59,371 bases of DNA, from the NCBI GenBank assembly GCA_020051695.1, contig JAGVQM010000032.1, forward strand, positions 1 to 59,371, in the 5' to 3' direction. The notes below the pieces were generated by a model that did not search any database, was not told the origin of the DNA, and was given only the letters and a program-made list of their open reading frames with translations. Made by a program: the position numbers and the translations under genes. Position 1 is the stretch's first letter. Each line of letters opens with the position of its first letter. Shown piece after piece: positions 28,401-38,523 of the stretch. The DNA comes from Candidatus Zixiibacteriota bacterium. Lineage in GTDB: Bacteria; Zixibacteria; MSB-5A5; WJJR01; JAJRUJ01.

Positions 28401-28487
28401 TCCACATTATTAACCCTGGTGGTAATTCCTGCGGCATATCGTCTAATGGCAGGCAAGGTTCCACTCGACACGGCCGCGCCCCGGTAA
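25410..28487 (+). CDS. RND efflux transporter permease (HAE-like)
   Basis: 1025-residue proton-driven inner-membrane pump with the normal RND plan: TM1, a large periplasmic loop, TM2-7, a second loop and TM8-12. TM4 carries LVDNAIVVMEN, in which the second Asp of AcrB is Asn, as in many HAE-type pumps outside Enterobacteria. The C-terminal half has NAIILVDRINQNRREG and MRIRPILMTSLTTILALLPL. Substrate unknown. It sits 6 bp before a second RND gene that is fused to an ABC ATPase; the two RND chains may form hetero-oligomers, as MdtB and MdtC do. Confidence 0.92.
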   Translation: MYTLARFSVRYPTTVLMLVLAIILIGYISFQRLSVDLLPDLNSPRLFVEIKAGERPPEEMEQQFVTQLEAVASRGRMVENVSSISRVGRALITVEYSWDADMDEAYLDLQKSIADFSQNSDADEITVSQHDPNAVPIVVALFSHAEINDLDKLRRTAENVIRNDLIRLPGIAAVEVIGAQRRELEVNTDAYTLEAYGLTIDQLAGVIQNSNRNMSGGSIVEMGRRYVIRGIGELTSVDDLNDLIVAYTQPAAGSSGRSPIYLREVARVEYMLSEPENIVRINGEPCLALEIYKEARVNTIDAAAAAREELVDLEQALPGYTLQVIQDQSRFVEAAVTEVEQTGIIGIILAVLILYVFLRRIGVTAVISIAIPISIITTFNLMYFNDLSLNIMTLGGLALGAGMLVDNAIVVMENIFRHLEQGVPLTEAAVRGAGEVGGAITSSTLTTIVVFLPIVYLHGAAGELFRDQAWTVTFSLMASLVVALAVVPMLSSRLLKNLPTQMPTAAIRFPWYGRLLTAILHRRKRVVLTGAALVIVTALLVPLVGSEFMPSADEGELYIHLLLPEGTSLERTAGTVRNLEAAIAQRFGGRITHIYSRIGPASTSTGEQDALTDENSAVIQLVLNRDTDVKLAEIVAGLNYELAALPDIDTRLVMQQTALQTALGTTSAPLVVEIKGEDLDVLAGLAEQVAERIQTLPELMNVETSFQEGRPEINVEIDRVVAAQFSLTAADIGSQLSDVLAGRDAGQILNQGEYSNIKLRRPEVALSELEGLLLESSSGRRVRLDEVARLLPAVSPREVLRNNQNRVATVTANLAGDEPFDKTVRVVRQAIGTIPLPPEYSFAVTGQEKLRREAFGNLGFAMLLAIVLVYMVMAAQFESLLHPFVILLTIPMAGAGAVLLLLVSGLTFNIMSIIGIILLAGIAVNNAIILVDRINQNRREGQDLDQAIANAGQMRIRPILMTSLTTILALLPLTIGLGEGASLRAPMAVAVIGGLCSSTLLTLVVIPAAYRLMAGKVPLDTAAPR

Positions 28488-28493
28488 AGACCC

Positions 28494-31400
28494 ATGATCA
28501 GTTTTATCATCCGTCGACCTGTGCTCGTTTCCATGATCACGGTCGGATTATGCCTGCTGGGTGTCGTGTCGTATACCCGCCTGCCGGTCGAACTCATTCC
28601 CTACGCCGAATTGCCGATGCTGATTGTCCAGGTTGTCGGCGCCCGCGATGCGGATCCTGCATACATCGAGCAGCAGGGCGTCGTGCCCATCGAAAGCGCC
28701 ATCGCCGGATTAGAGGGCATCGAACGCATCGAATCGTACGTCGATCGGCGGCGGACGATGATTTTTGTGTATTACAACCCAGACACCGACTTGAAGTTTG
28801 CCTATTTGAAATTGCAGCAATGTGTGGCCACGGCGCGCGCGGCCCTGGGCGAAGGTTTCTTTGCCATGGTCTGGAAAATCGACACCGAACAGCTCGCCAA
28901 TCAATTCATGACCTTGCAGGCACGCGGGGAGGGCGACCTGGACCAGATCCGGGAAGTCCTCGACCGCAAAGTTATCCCCGCACTGGAGGCCATTGACGGC
29001 ATCGCCAACGTGGAGGTCTATGGCGGCCGCCGGCGGTCGGTCGAAGTTGTGTTGAACGAGGAAGCCCTGCAGGCCTGCAATCTCACCCCAGCCCAGGTGG
29101 CCGCAAAATTGTCCCAGGGCAGCAATGCGCGACAGTATCTCGGTCAGGTCATTGACGGGCCGAGGGAATACTACGTTAATCTAGTCGCCGAGTACTTTTC
29201 GGTCGCTCAACTTGAGGAGACTATCGTAAAAGATGAAGGTCCGATCCTGCTTAAGCACGTGGCGACAATCGTCGACGGGGGCGCAGAGGAGGAATCAATT
29301 GCCCGAATCAACGGGCTGGAATCAATCACGATCTCGCTGATCCGCGATCAGCAAATCAACCTGCTGAGTTTGTCGCACCAGACCCGCGATGTCATCGAAC
29401 GGTTGAACGAGCAGATTGCCGGAGACGGGCTGGCGCTGGTTATTCAGGATGACAGCGCCGAAGTCATTGAAAATAATATCGATATTATCAAAAGCCTGGC
29501 GCTGGTCGGCGGGATCCTGGCCATCGTGGTCCTCTGGATTTTTCTGCGCAACCTCTCCCTGGTCCTGATCGTAGCCATGGCTATCCCGATCTCGGTGCTG
29601 ATTGCCCTGAACTTTTTCTATGCCGCGGAAGTCAGCATCAACACGCTGACGCTCGTCGGCCTCGCGATCGCCATCGGAATGCTGCTGGACAACAGCGTTG
29701 TCGTGCTGGAAAACATTCACCGGCTGCTGGGACGGGGCAAAAGTGTCCACGAGGCGGTAGTCACCGGCACCGGCGAGGTCGGTCGGGCGATCGTTGCGGC
29801 GACCCTGACCACGGTCTGCGTGTTTGCGCCGTTTGTGTTCTCCGATAACTTCCTGGTCCAGACCCTCGGCCGCCATATCGGCGTGTCGATTATATCGACG
29901 CTGCTGGTATCGCTGGCTGTCGCGTTTATTTTGATTCCGGTCAGCGCGAACTACGTCCTGTCACGCCGCCCCGATTCATCGATTGCAAGCATCAGCGCCT
30001 TGTCGCGCAATAACCGGCTGCTGCAGATTTACACGTTACTGCTGAAATCCTGTCTGCGTTTTCCGGCGCGCACCGTGATTATCGGCCTGACGGTATTTTT
30101 TCTCAGTGTCATTATCTGTCTGGCGGTCAGCATTAATGTCCCCGAGGAAGTCGAACTGAACCGTTTCAACCTCTACGCCACGATGCCGTCCGGGACCACA
30201 CTGGAATCAGCCGACGAACAGGTCCGCGAGATGGACAACCGGCTGGAGGAAATCGCCGAAGTCGCCGAGCGGCTGGCCAACATCTCTGAAGACGATGTCA
30301 CCCTGACTTTCACACTGGCGGATGATTACGAGGACCTTGCCGGTCGCGACCTCGGCACGATCAAAACAGATATCTACGACAAGCTGAGTACGGCGTTTCC
30401 CCGTGTCGATTTTTCCTATGATGAGCCGGCAGCCAATGTGCGGTATCGCGGCGGCGGTGGCGGCGGAATGGGCGGCGGAGTCGGACGCGCGTTCGGACGG
30501 TTATTGGGAATCGGGACCAGCGAAGAACGCGTCATCGTCCGCGGGCAGGACCTCAACATCCTGCGCGCCATCGCCGACGACATCAAGTTCAACATTGATC
30601 AACTGCAGACCGTCAGCCGGTCGAGTCTGAATGTCAGCGAAAGCCAGCCGGGGATCGACCTGGTTTTCGACAAGGCCGCCTTAAGCCATTTTAATGTTAC
30701 CACCCAGGCGATCACCGCCGAACTCTCCTCGTTTCAGGATGAATTTTCATCCGGCGTGACCATGAAACAGGGTGCGGAGGAAATCGAGGTCATCCTCAAA
30801 AGCGACAACTCGGCTGACCGCACCGCCGACGACCTGCGGGAGCTTGTCGTCCCCACCGCCGCCGGCGGGACGATGCCGCTGCTGCAGCTGGCCCGGATGG
30901 TCTACACCGACGGGTACTCGAGCATCTATCGGGAAAATCAGGAAAAACAGGTGGAAGTTATCTTCAGTTTCGGCGCGGACGTCACCGAATCATCGCAATT
31001 GCTGGCCGGCGCCCGCGTACAGATTGAACAGATTGTCGACGGCATCGCCCCGCCCCCCGGCGTCGCCATCGAGATCGCCTACGATGAGACCGACCTGTCG
31101 GACTTTTATTTTCTGATTTTTGCGGCCGTCATTTTAATCTACATGATCCTGGCCTCGGTCTTTGAATCGCTGATCACCCCGCTGGCGATGATGTTTACCA
31201 TCCCGCTGGCCACGGTCGGTGCCTTTCTCGGATTGATCCTCACCGGCAACTCGGTGTTGAATGCCAATGTGCTGGTCGGGTTTTTGATCCTGCTGGGCGT
31301 GGTCGTCAACAACGGCATCATTCTTATCGATTATTCACGGCTGCTCCGCCGGCGGAATTTCCGTCCCGCGCGCGCGCTGATTACCGCGGGCCAGGCCCGT

Positions 31401-33251
31401 GTCCGGCCGATTCTGATCACGGCGATCACCACGGTGCTGGGCATGCTGCCGCTGGCCATGGGCAAAGTCGAATACGTGGCCCGGATCGGCGCGCCGTTTG
31501 CAATTACCGTCATCGGCGGTCTGATCGCCGGCACATTGTTTACCCTGATCGTCGTGCCCACGGTCTCGTTCGGCATCGGGAACACGCTGGCCTGGTGGTA
31601 CAAGCTTGACTGGAAAACTAAAATTGTGCAGTTTGGCGCGCTGGCGGGCGGCTTCTGGTTGATCTACGAAAACATCGATTCCCTGCTCTGGCGGGGCGCC
31701 AATGCTACAGCGCTGGTCCTGGCTGTCCCGGCGCTGACCTATTTCATCCAGGTCAGTCTGCGGCGCAGCAGCGCCACGGTAATCCCGGCGGGTGAGCCGA
31801 TTACCATCACCGTCCGCAACGTCGTCAAGATATATGACGACTATTCACGGTTTGTGCGCGAATGGCGCAAGGGCGAACGGCAGCATGCCCGCCGGTTGCG
31901 CAACGGAATCGTCAAAAAACACCTCGGGCCAATCCACCAACTTTGGCAATTGCCGTTATATATATTTCATTTCTACTATACGTTCATATATGTCAGCGGC
32001 GGTTTCTGGGTGTTCGTATTCTCCGTTGGTTTTTATCTGTACACCCTGCATTTAGCGCGGCCGTTGCTACTGCCCCCGGAAAAGGCGGCGGGAGCGGAGC
32101 GGCACCGGCGGTTGCGCGCAGCCGCCTTTCGCGTGATCTATTGGGGCGGCCCACTGGCCATCCTTGTCTGGTACCAACTCCAATGGGACAACCCGATACT
32201 GGTGGCCGCCATCGGAGCAACCTGGTATCTGGCCGTTGCCACGTACAATACATCGCAAAGACTGTACCGTGATAAGGTGGATATCAACCGCATCACCGGC
32301 CGGTTCAAACGAGTCAGAAAGACATTTTATCGTCTGGTAAAAATCACCCCGCTGATCGGGAAAAAGAAAGTGCCGTTTCGCGCACTCCACGGGGTTTCGA
32401 TGGAAATCGAAAGTGGGATGTTTGGGCTGGTCGGGCCTAATGGCGCGGGCAAGACGACACTGATGCGGGTGATCTGCGGCATCCTGCGGCAAAGCCAGGG
32501 GACGGTGCGGTTCAATGACATCGACCTGGACCGGCAGCGGGAAGAATTACAATCGCTCATCGGGTACCTGCCGCAGGAATTCGGCACCTACGATAACATG
32601 AGCGCGTTCCGCTTCCTCGATTACCAGGCCATCCTGAAGGGTATGTGGGATCCGGAACAGCGCCGGGACGCAGTCGAGCGGGCAATTGCCGGGGTACATC
32701 TCGGTGAAAACCGGGACATCAGGATTAAGGCCTTTTCCGGCGGGATGAAACAGCGCGTCGGCATCGCGCAAACGCTGTTGCATTTGCCCCGCGTACTGGT
32801 CGTCGATGAACCGACTGCCGGGCTGGATCCGCGGGAGCGTATCCGCTTCCGCAACCTGCTTTCCGGTCTGGCCCGGGAACGCATTGTGATCTTTTCCACG
32901 CATATCATTGAGGATGTTTCCTCCTCCTGCAACCGGCTGGCCGTACTCGACGACGGGAAAGTCAAGTTCCTCGGTTCACCGCGGGAGATGGTTGATGCCA
33001 CGCGCGGGTGCGTCTGGCAGGCGAAAATCGATGAGGAAAACTTTGGCAATTTCCGGAAGACCGGCTGGGTCGTGCACCATATGTGGGACGGCGGCCGGAT
33101 CCGGGTACGCGTCCTTGCGGCGAACAAACCGCTGCCGGAGGCGATTGCCGTCACTCCGACACTTGAGGATTCATATATGTGGCTGCTGGGGCGGGAAAAA
33201 CGACCCGGGGCAGACAAAGGACCGGACCATGTCGACATTCCACAACACTGA
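28494..33251 (+). CDS. RND permease fused to an ABC ATPase domain
   Basis: A single open frame of 1585 residues. Residues 1 to about 1040 are a complete RND pump: TM4 motif LLDNSVVVLEN with D399, C-terminal NNGIILIDYSRLLRRR and RVRPILITAITTVLGMLPLAMG. Residues about 1040-1095 add two more hydrophobic segments. An ABC ATPase then begins with a first strand (ITITVRNVVKIY, about 1102-1113), is interrupted by about 180 residues with four hydrophobic segments (YIFHFYYTFIYV, FWVFVFSVGFYLYTL and two later), and resumes at KKVPFRALHGVSMEIESGMF. Walker A GPNGAGKTT starts at 1314, signature FSGGMKQR near 1414, Walker B VLVVDEPT near 1434, His of STHII near 1465. All ATPase motifs look intact. The ABC part is a paralogue of the first gene of the operon. 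The end overlaps the next permease gene by 23 bp. Confidence 0.9.
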   Translation: MISFIIRRPVLVSMITVGLCLLGVVSYTRLPVELIPYAELPMLIVQVVGARDADPAYIEQQGVVPIESAIAGLEGIERIESYVDRRRTMIFVYYNPDTDLKFAYLKLQQCVATARAALGEGFFAMVWKIDTEQLANQFMTLQARGEGDLDQIREVLDRKVIPALEAIDGIANVEVYGGRRRSVEVVLNEEALQACNLTPAQVAAKLSQGSNARQYLGQVIDGPREYYVNLVAEYFSVAQLEETIVKDEGPILLKHVATIVDGGAEEESIARINGLESITISLIRDQQINLLSLSHQTRDVIERLNEQIAGDGLALVIQDDSAEVIENNIDIIKSLALVGGILAIVVLWIFLRNLSLVLIVAMAIPISVLIALNFFYAAEVSINTLTLVGLAIAIGMLLDNSVVVLENIHRLLGRGKSVHEAVVTGTGEVGRAIVAATLTTVCVFAPFVFSDNFLVQTLGRHIGVSIISTLLVSLAVAFILIPVSANYVLSRRPDSSIASISALSRNNRLLQIYTLLLKSCLRFPARTVIIGLTVFFLSVIICLAVSINVPEEVELNRFNLYATMPSGTTLESADEQVREMDNRLEEIAEVAERLANISEDDVTLTFTLADDYEDLAGRDLGTIKTDIYDKLSTAFPRVDFSYDEPAANVRYRGGGGGGMGGGVGRAFGRLLGIGTSEERVIVRGQDLNILRAIADDIKFNIDQLQTVSRSSLNVSESQPGIDLVFDKAALSHFNVTTQAITAELSSFQDEFSSGVTMKQGAEEIEVILKSDNSADRTADDLRELVVPTAAGGTMPLLQLARMVYTDGYSSIYRENQEKQVEVIFSFGADVTESSQLLAGARVQIEQIVDGIAPPPGVAIEIAYDETDLSDFYFLIFAAVILIYMILASVFESLITPLAMMFTIPLATVGAFLGLILTGNSVLNANVLVGFLILLGVVVNNGIILIDYSRLLRRRNFRPARALITAGQARVRPILITAITTVLGMLPLAMGKVEYVARIGAPFAITVIGGLIAGTLFTLIVVPTVSFGIGNTLAWWYKLDWKTKIVQFGALAGGFWLIYENIDSLLWRGANATALVLAVPALTYFIQVSLRRSSATVIPAGEPITITVRNVVKIYDDYSRFVREWRKGERQHARRLRNGIVKKHLGPIHQLWQLPLYIFHFYYTFIYVSGGFWVFVFSVGFYLYTLHLARPLLLPPEKAAGAERHRRLRAAAFRVIYWGGPLAILVWYQLQWDNPILVAAIGATWYLAVATYNTSQRLYRDKVDINRITGRFKRVRKTFYRLVKITPLIGKKKVPFRALHGVSMEIESGMFGLVGPNGAGKTTLMRVICGILRQSQGTVRFNDIDLDRQREELQSLIGYLPQEFGTYDNMSAFRFLDYQAILKGMWDPEQRRDAVERAIAGVHLGENRDIRIKAFSGGMKQRVGIAQTLLHLPRVLVVDEPTAGLDPRERIRFRNLLSGLARERIVIFSTHIIEDVSSSCNRLAVLDDGKVKFLGSPREMVDATRGCVWQAKIDEENFGNFRKTGWVVHHMWDGGRIRVRVLAANKPLPEAIAVTPTLEDSYMWLLGREKRPGADKGPDHVDIPQH

Positions 33252-33951
33252 AAAGAATATCCGCACGCTGTCGGCTTTCATCCGGTATAACGCCGCCAAT
33301 ATTTTCGCGGGACGATTTATCTATTTTCTGGTTTTTGCTGTTGCCTTGTTTCTCACGATTGTCGTGATCAACACTTTTGAGGAAGACACACCACCGACCG
33401 CTGAGGGAATATTTTATTTTTTGCTGACCCCGGGGGTCCTGCTGGTGTTTTACCCCTCAGCGTATGTCATTCAAAGCGACGCCGACGCGCGGATGATCGA
33501 GACCCTGTTTGGTATCCCCGATTACCGCTACAAAGTCTGGCTGGCCCGCAACCTGACCCAATACCTTGTGGTCGCCGCCCTGCTGGTGCTGCTGGCGCTG
33601 TTCTGCCGGGCGGCACTGGCCGATTTTGGGGTCGGTGCGATGGTGTTTCACCTGATGTTCCCCATTGTGTTTCTGGGGAGTCTGGGCTTTATGACTTCGA
33701 CAATCACGCGCAGCGGCAACGGCACTGCGGCGGTGATGGTTGTGCTGGTCATGTTCTTCTGGATTGCCGCCGAACCGCTGCACGGCAGTAGGTGGAACCT
33801 GTTTCACAATCCCTTTGCCCGGGTGGACCAGTATGAGGTCGTACTCTGGGCCGAAACCACCTTGTACAACAGGATATATATCCTGCTCGGCTCGGCGGTA
33901 GCCATGATGTTCGGTTTGTTGCGCCTGCAACACCGCGAAAAATTCATTTAA
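33229..33951 (+). CDS. ABC-2-type permease
   Basis: 240-residue protein with six membrane helices (for example FLVFAVALFLTIVVINTF, FYFLLTPGVLLVFYPSAYVI and YLVVAALLVLLALF) and the ABC-2 coupling-type sequence SDADARMIETLFGIPDYRYKVWLAR. The real start is ATG 33229 (MSTFHNTEKN) with AAAGGA upstream, inside the end of the RND-ABC gene; the frame continues upstream but there is only the shadow of that gene. It is the obvious membrane partner for the fused ABC domain. Last gene of the operon. Confidence 0.8.
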   Translation: MSTFHNTEKNIRTLSAFIRYNAANIFAGRFIYFLVFAVALFLTIVVINTFEEDTPPTAEGIFYFLLTPGVLLVFYPSAYVIQSDADARMIETLFGIPDYRYKVWLARNLTQYLVVAALLVLLALFCRAALADFGVGAMVFHLMFPIVFLGSLGFMTSTITRSGNGTAAVMVVLVMFFWIAAEPLHGSRWNLFHNPFARVDQYEVVLWAETTLYNRIYILLGSAVAMMFGLLRLQHREKFI

Positions 33952-34008
33952 ATTCGGTTCGAACTCCGTCGACTGGAACAATCCGGAAATCTGAGCCGTT
34001 CGGTTTTC

Positions 34009-35067
34009 CTAGCCCCGCGCCTGGCTGCCGTCGGCCTTGATCGTCCAGTGCTTCCCGCTGTTGAGCAGGTCATGCAGCGTTCCCCGGCCTTTCCGCGCGA
34101 TGGCATCGTTAATCTGCTCGCTTAACATCCCGCTGTAGGTCGGTTTAATCACATACCGAAACACGCCGACCGATACCGGGTAATCCGGATAGGTCAGTCG
34201 CGACAGCGAATACGCCAGTCCGGGATCGTCCAGTGTTTCATCGTGGACCAGGAGTCTTTCCCGGTCGGCATTGGTCTTAACCTCGATTTTCTTAAGGGTC
34301 GGGCAATCCAGCGTCAGCCCCTTATCGTTGTTGGCGCCGAAAACCATCGGCTTGCCGTGTTCGAGGTAGAGCATCCGGTCGGCACGAACGTCCTTACCCG
34401 CAAAATGCACGAATGCGCCGTCGTTGAAGATATTGCAATTTTGCAGTATCTCGACAAACGAAGAACCCCGATGAGCGGCGGCACGCTTGAGGATCTCCGC
34501 CAGATGTTTTGGTTCGTTGGCCAGTGTCCGCGCCACAAATGTCGCCTCCGAAGACAGGGCAAACGATACCGGGTCGATGGGGTGCTCGATGGTCCCGTAG
34601 GGACTGGACTTGGTGATCTTGCCGAGTTCCGAAGTCGGCGAGGCCTGTCCCTTGGTCAAGCCATAGATGCGGTTGTTGAACAGGAGGATGGTGATATCCA
34701 TGTTGCGGCGCAGGGCATGCATCAGATGGTTGCCGCCGATGCTCAGACCGTCACCGTCGCCGGTTACCACCCACACCGACAGGTCCGGCCGCGCACAGCG
34801 CAAGCCGGTGGCTACCGCGGGTGCCCGGCCATGGATCGTGTGAAAACCGTAGGTGTTCATGTAATAGGGAAAACGGCTCGAACACCCGATGCCGGAGAAA
34901 AACACAATCTTCTCCCGGGGGATGCCCAGCTCGGGCATAATTTTCTGCATCTGCGCCAGGATACTGTAGTCGCCACACCCCGGACACCACCTCACTTCCT
35001 GGTCCGACATGAAATCTTTTTTGGTCGGTTCAGGGGGGGCTTGCAGTGCTTGGTTTAAATCGGCCAT
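34009..35067 (-). CDS. korB: 2-oxoacid:ferredoxin oxidoreductase, beta subunit
   Basis: 352-residue thiamine-diphosphate subunit. It has the N-terminal RWCPGCGDYS motif, GRAPAVATGL, and the TPP/Mg binding stretch from GDGDGLSIGGNH to NNRIYGLTKGQASPTS. The enzyme oxidises 2-oxoglutarate (or a related 2-oxoacid) to its CoA ester, with reduction of ferredoxin. It lies 7 bp after korA, with GAGGTGA before the ATG. Substrate choice between 2-oxoglutarate and others is inferred from family likeness; aconitase elsewhere in the window fits an oxidative or reductive TCA role. Confidence 0.92.
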   Translation of the reverse strand: MADLNQALQAPPEPTKKDFMSDQEVRWCPGCGDYSILAQMQKIMPELGIPREKIVFFSGIGCSSRFPYYMNTYGFHTIHGRAPAVATGLRCARPDLSVWVVTGDGDGLSIGGNHLMHALRRNMDITILLFNNRIYGLTKGQASPTSELGKITKSSPYGTIEHPIDPVSFALSSEATFVARTLANEPKHLAEILKRAAAHRGSSFVEILQNCNIFNDGAFVHFAGKDVRADRMLYLEHGKPMVFGANNDKGLTLDCPTLKKIEVKTNADRERLLVHDETLDDPGLAYSLSRLTYPDYPVSVGVFRYVIKPTYSGMLSEQINDAIARKGRGTLHDLLNSGKHWTIKADGSQARG

Positions 35068-35074
35068 GCCGCTA

Positions 35075-36925
<1,851 letters not shown>

Positions 36926-36987
36926 ACATTCCCCTGCTATCTCTGCTTTATGTTTCTTGCTCACTACGTTCCCCGATAAGAAAGGGA

Positions 36988-37452
36988 TCAGCTGCCGATG
37001 ATCGGCTTTTCCCCCACCTGCAGTCCGATGATCCGGCGATGATCCGAACAATGTGCCTCCGCAATATCCGCAAACATTGCCCGCCCCAGGATTTCGCGAA
37101 TATTATCGTTTACACTCTTAAACAACAAGTGCATTTGACACCCCGGCGTGCGGCCGCACAGGGACGGTTCAGTCAGGCAATCATTGATCGCCATCGGGCC
37201 GTCGAGGCCCTCCATCACCTCCAGCACGCTCAATTCGTGGGGTGCCCGGCGCAGGATATACCCGCCCTTGGCCCCCAATTTCGATTTGATGAATCCCAGT
37301 CGGCACAATTCCTTCAGGACTTTGGCCATAAATTCGCGCGGGATGTTTTCGGCCGCAGATACTTCCGCGATCGAACAGGGACCGTTTTCTGTCCGGGCCG
37401 CCAGGTATGTGATTGCCCGGAGAGCGTAATCGGTTCGGCGACTTAGTTTCAC
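36988..37452 (-). CDS. Rrf2-family transcriptional regulator
   Basis: 154-residue winged-helix regulator starting MKLSRRTDYALRAITYLA. The wing contains KLGAKGGYILRRAP. Three cysteines C92, C99 and C105 (CX6CX5C) sit where IscR/NsrR bind an Fe-S cluster, so it probably senses Fe-S supply, oxygen or NO. It is 62 bp upstream of korA on the same strand and probably controls that Fe-S-rich pathway and itself. A perfect tandem 9-bp repeat lies just before its start. Confidence 0.88.
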   Translation of the reverse strand: MKLSRRTDYALRAITYLAARTENGPCSIAEVSAAENIPREFMAKVLKELCRLGFIKSKLGAKGGYILRRAPHELSVLEVMEGLDGPMAINDCLTEPSLCGRTPGCQMHLLFKSVNDNIREILGRAMFADIAEAHCSDHRRIIGLQVGEKPIIGS

Positions 37453-37462
37453 AGTTTCACCT

Positions 37463-37480
37463 ACTTTATGGACTTTATGG
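37463..37480. repeat. Tandem 9-bp repeat (ACTTTATGG x2) before the Rrf2 gene
   Basis: Two head-to-tail perfect copies at 37463-37471 and 37472-37480, followed by AC. They lie 11-28 bp upstream of the Rrf2 start codon, in the leader or promoter, and might be an operator; direct rather than inverted symmetry makes this uncertain. Confidence 0.35.
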
Positions 37481-37555
37481 ACCGTCTATTCCTTTTTATA
37501 TGGTTTATACGTCACCGAAAATACTTGTTTGTTTTTTTTTCGCTTCGCCATAAAA

Positions 37556-38347
37556 CTATGTCAGGGAATATCCTCCGTCCACGATAATCGTCTGTCCGGT
37601 AATCCATTCTGCGGCGTCAGAACACAAAAACAAGATCACTCCCGCAAGTTGCTCGGGGGTGCCTACATTATTAAAAAGCGTACGGCGGATCACTTCCTGC
37701 ACCAGGTCGTCGTGATTGGGCATCGATTTAAGGGCATCGGTATCAATAAATCCGCCGCAGACAGCATTAACATTAATCCGTCTGCCGGCAAACTCCACGG
37801 CCAGATAGCGGGTCAACGTTTCAATCGCCGCTTTTGAGACCCCGATGGCAGCGTATCCCGGGATGAAACGCTGTGATCCAAGGGAGGTCAGGGCCACGAT
37901 TTTGCCGCCGTCCGGCATGATCTTTTCCGCGCGCTGAGCGCAATACAAAAAGGCCTGGGCATTGGTCTGCAGCGCCAGGTCCCAAGCCTTGTCATCCAGA
38001 TCTCGGACAGCGGCGAATGATCCCAACGCAGCGTTGGAGATAAAAAAATCCAGCACCGGGTAATCGGCCGCAATTTTATCGAAGAGCTTTTCCTGAAATT
38101 CGCGGTTGCCGATGTTGCCACGGATGGCTTGCCCGGCGCCGCCCAACGCCGTGATCCGGTCCAGCGTTTGTTTCGCCGCGTCCCGGCTGCGCAGGTAATT
38201 GACCACGACCGTGCACCCCTGCCGGGCCAGCGCCAAAGCGGTTGCGCGCCCAATACCTTTGGTGCCGCCGGTAATCAGGGCGGTCTTACCCGCGAACACC
38301 AGATTGCGCCCGGTATTTCTATTTCTTTCGTCGCCAGAGTTGCTCAT
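37556..38347 (-). CDS. fabL: FabL-type enoyl-ACP reductase (SDR)
   Basis: 263-residue short-chain dehydrogenase. The cofactor motif is TGGTKGIGRATALALARQG; the active site has TSLGS and a tyrosine in YAAIGVSK (YxxxxxxK). SLGSQRF...GYAAIGVSKAAIETLTRYLAVE, NVNAVCGGFIDTDALKSMPNHDDL and GQTIIVDGGYSL match Bacillus FabL closely from memory, more than they match FabG. It would reduce enoyl-ACP in fatty acid synthesis with NADPH. The start was placed at ATG 38347, which has CAGGAG 9 bp upstream; an in-frame ATG at 38398 is possible. Confidence 0.75.
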   Translation of the reverse strand: MSNSGDERNRNTGRNLVFAGKTALITGGTKGIGRATALALARQGCTVVVNYLRSRDAAKQTLDRITALGGAGQAIRGNIGNREFQEKLFDKIAADYPVLDFFISNAALGSFAAVRDLDDKAWDLALQTNAQAFLYCAQRAEKIMPDGGKIVALTSLGSQRFIPGYAAIGVSKAAIETLTRYLAVEFAGRRINVNAVCGGFIDTDALKSMPNHDDLVQEVIRRTLFNNVGTPEQLAGVILFLCSDAAEWITGQTIIVDGGYSLT

Positions 38348-38452
38348 CTCGATTGACTCCTGTTTCACTTCGTCTGATGGAAAAAGTATACGGTTCAATG
38401 GCGCATGGTGCCATGCGATTTCGGCACTTGAGAAAACTGTGGGGAAGGCAAT

Positions 38453-38481
38453 AAAAAAAGGCGGAGGGAATTCCCTCCGCC
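38453..38481 (-). terminator. Rho-independent terminator after the lipoprotein gene
   Basis: The perfect 22-bp palindrome GGCGGAGGGAATTCCCTCCGCC (38460-38481) is followed on the minus strand by seven T. It lies 43 bp past the stop of the lipoprotein gene. Confidence 0.9.
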
Positions 38482-38523
38482 ACGATCGACTCTATCCTCG
38501 TCGTACGTACAGCCGAATGAAAA

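Noticed and set aside
28494-33251. RND-ABC fusion as a sequencing artefact
   Set aside because: No frameshift or compositional break at the joint; an extra membrane region of about 250 residues links the parts, and the partner permease gene overlaps its end in normal fashion. Read-level checking is still required.
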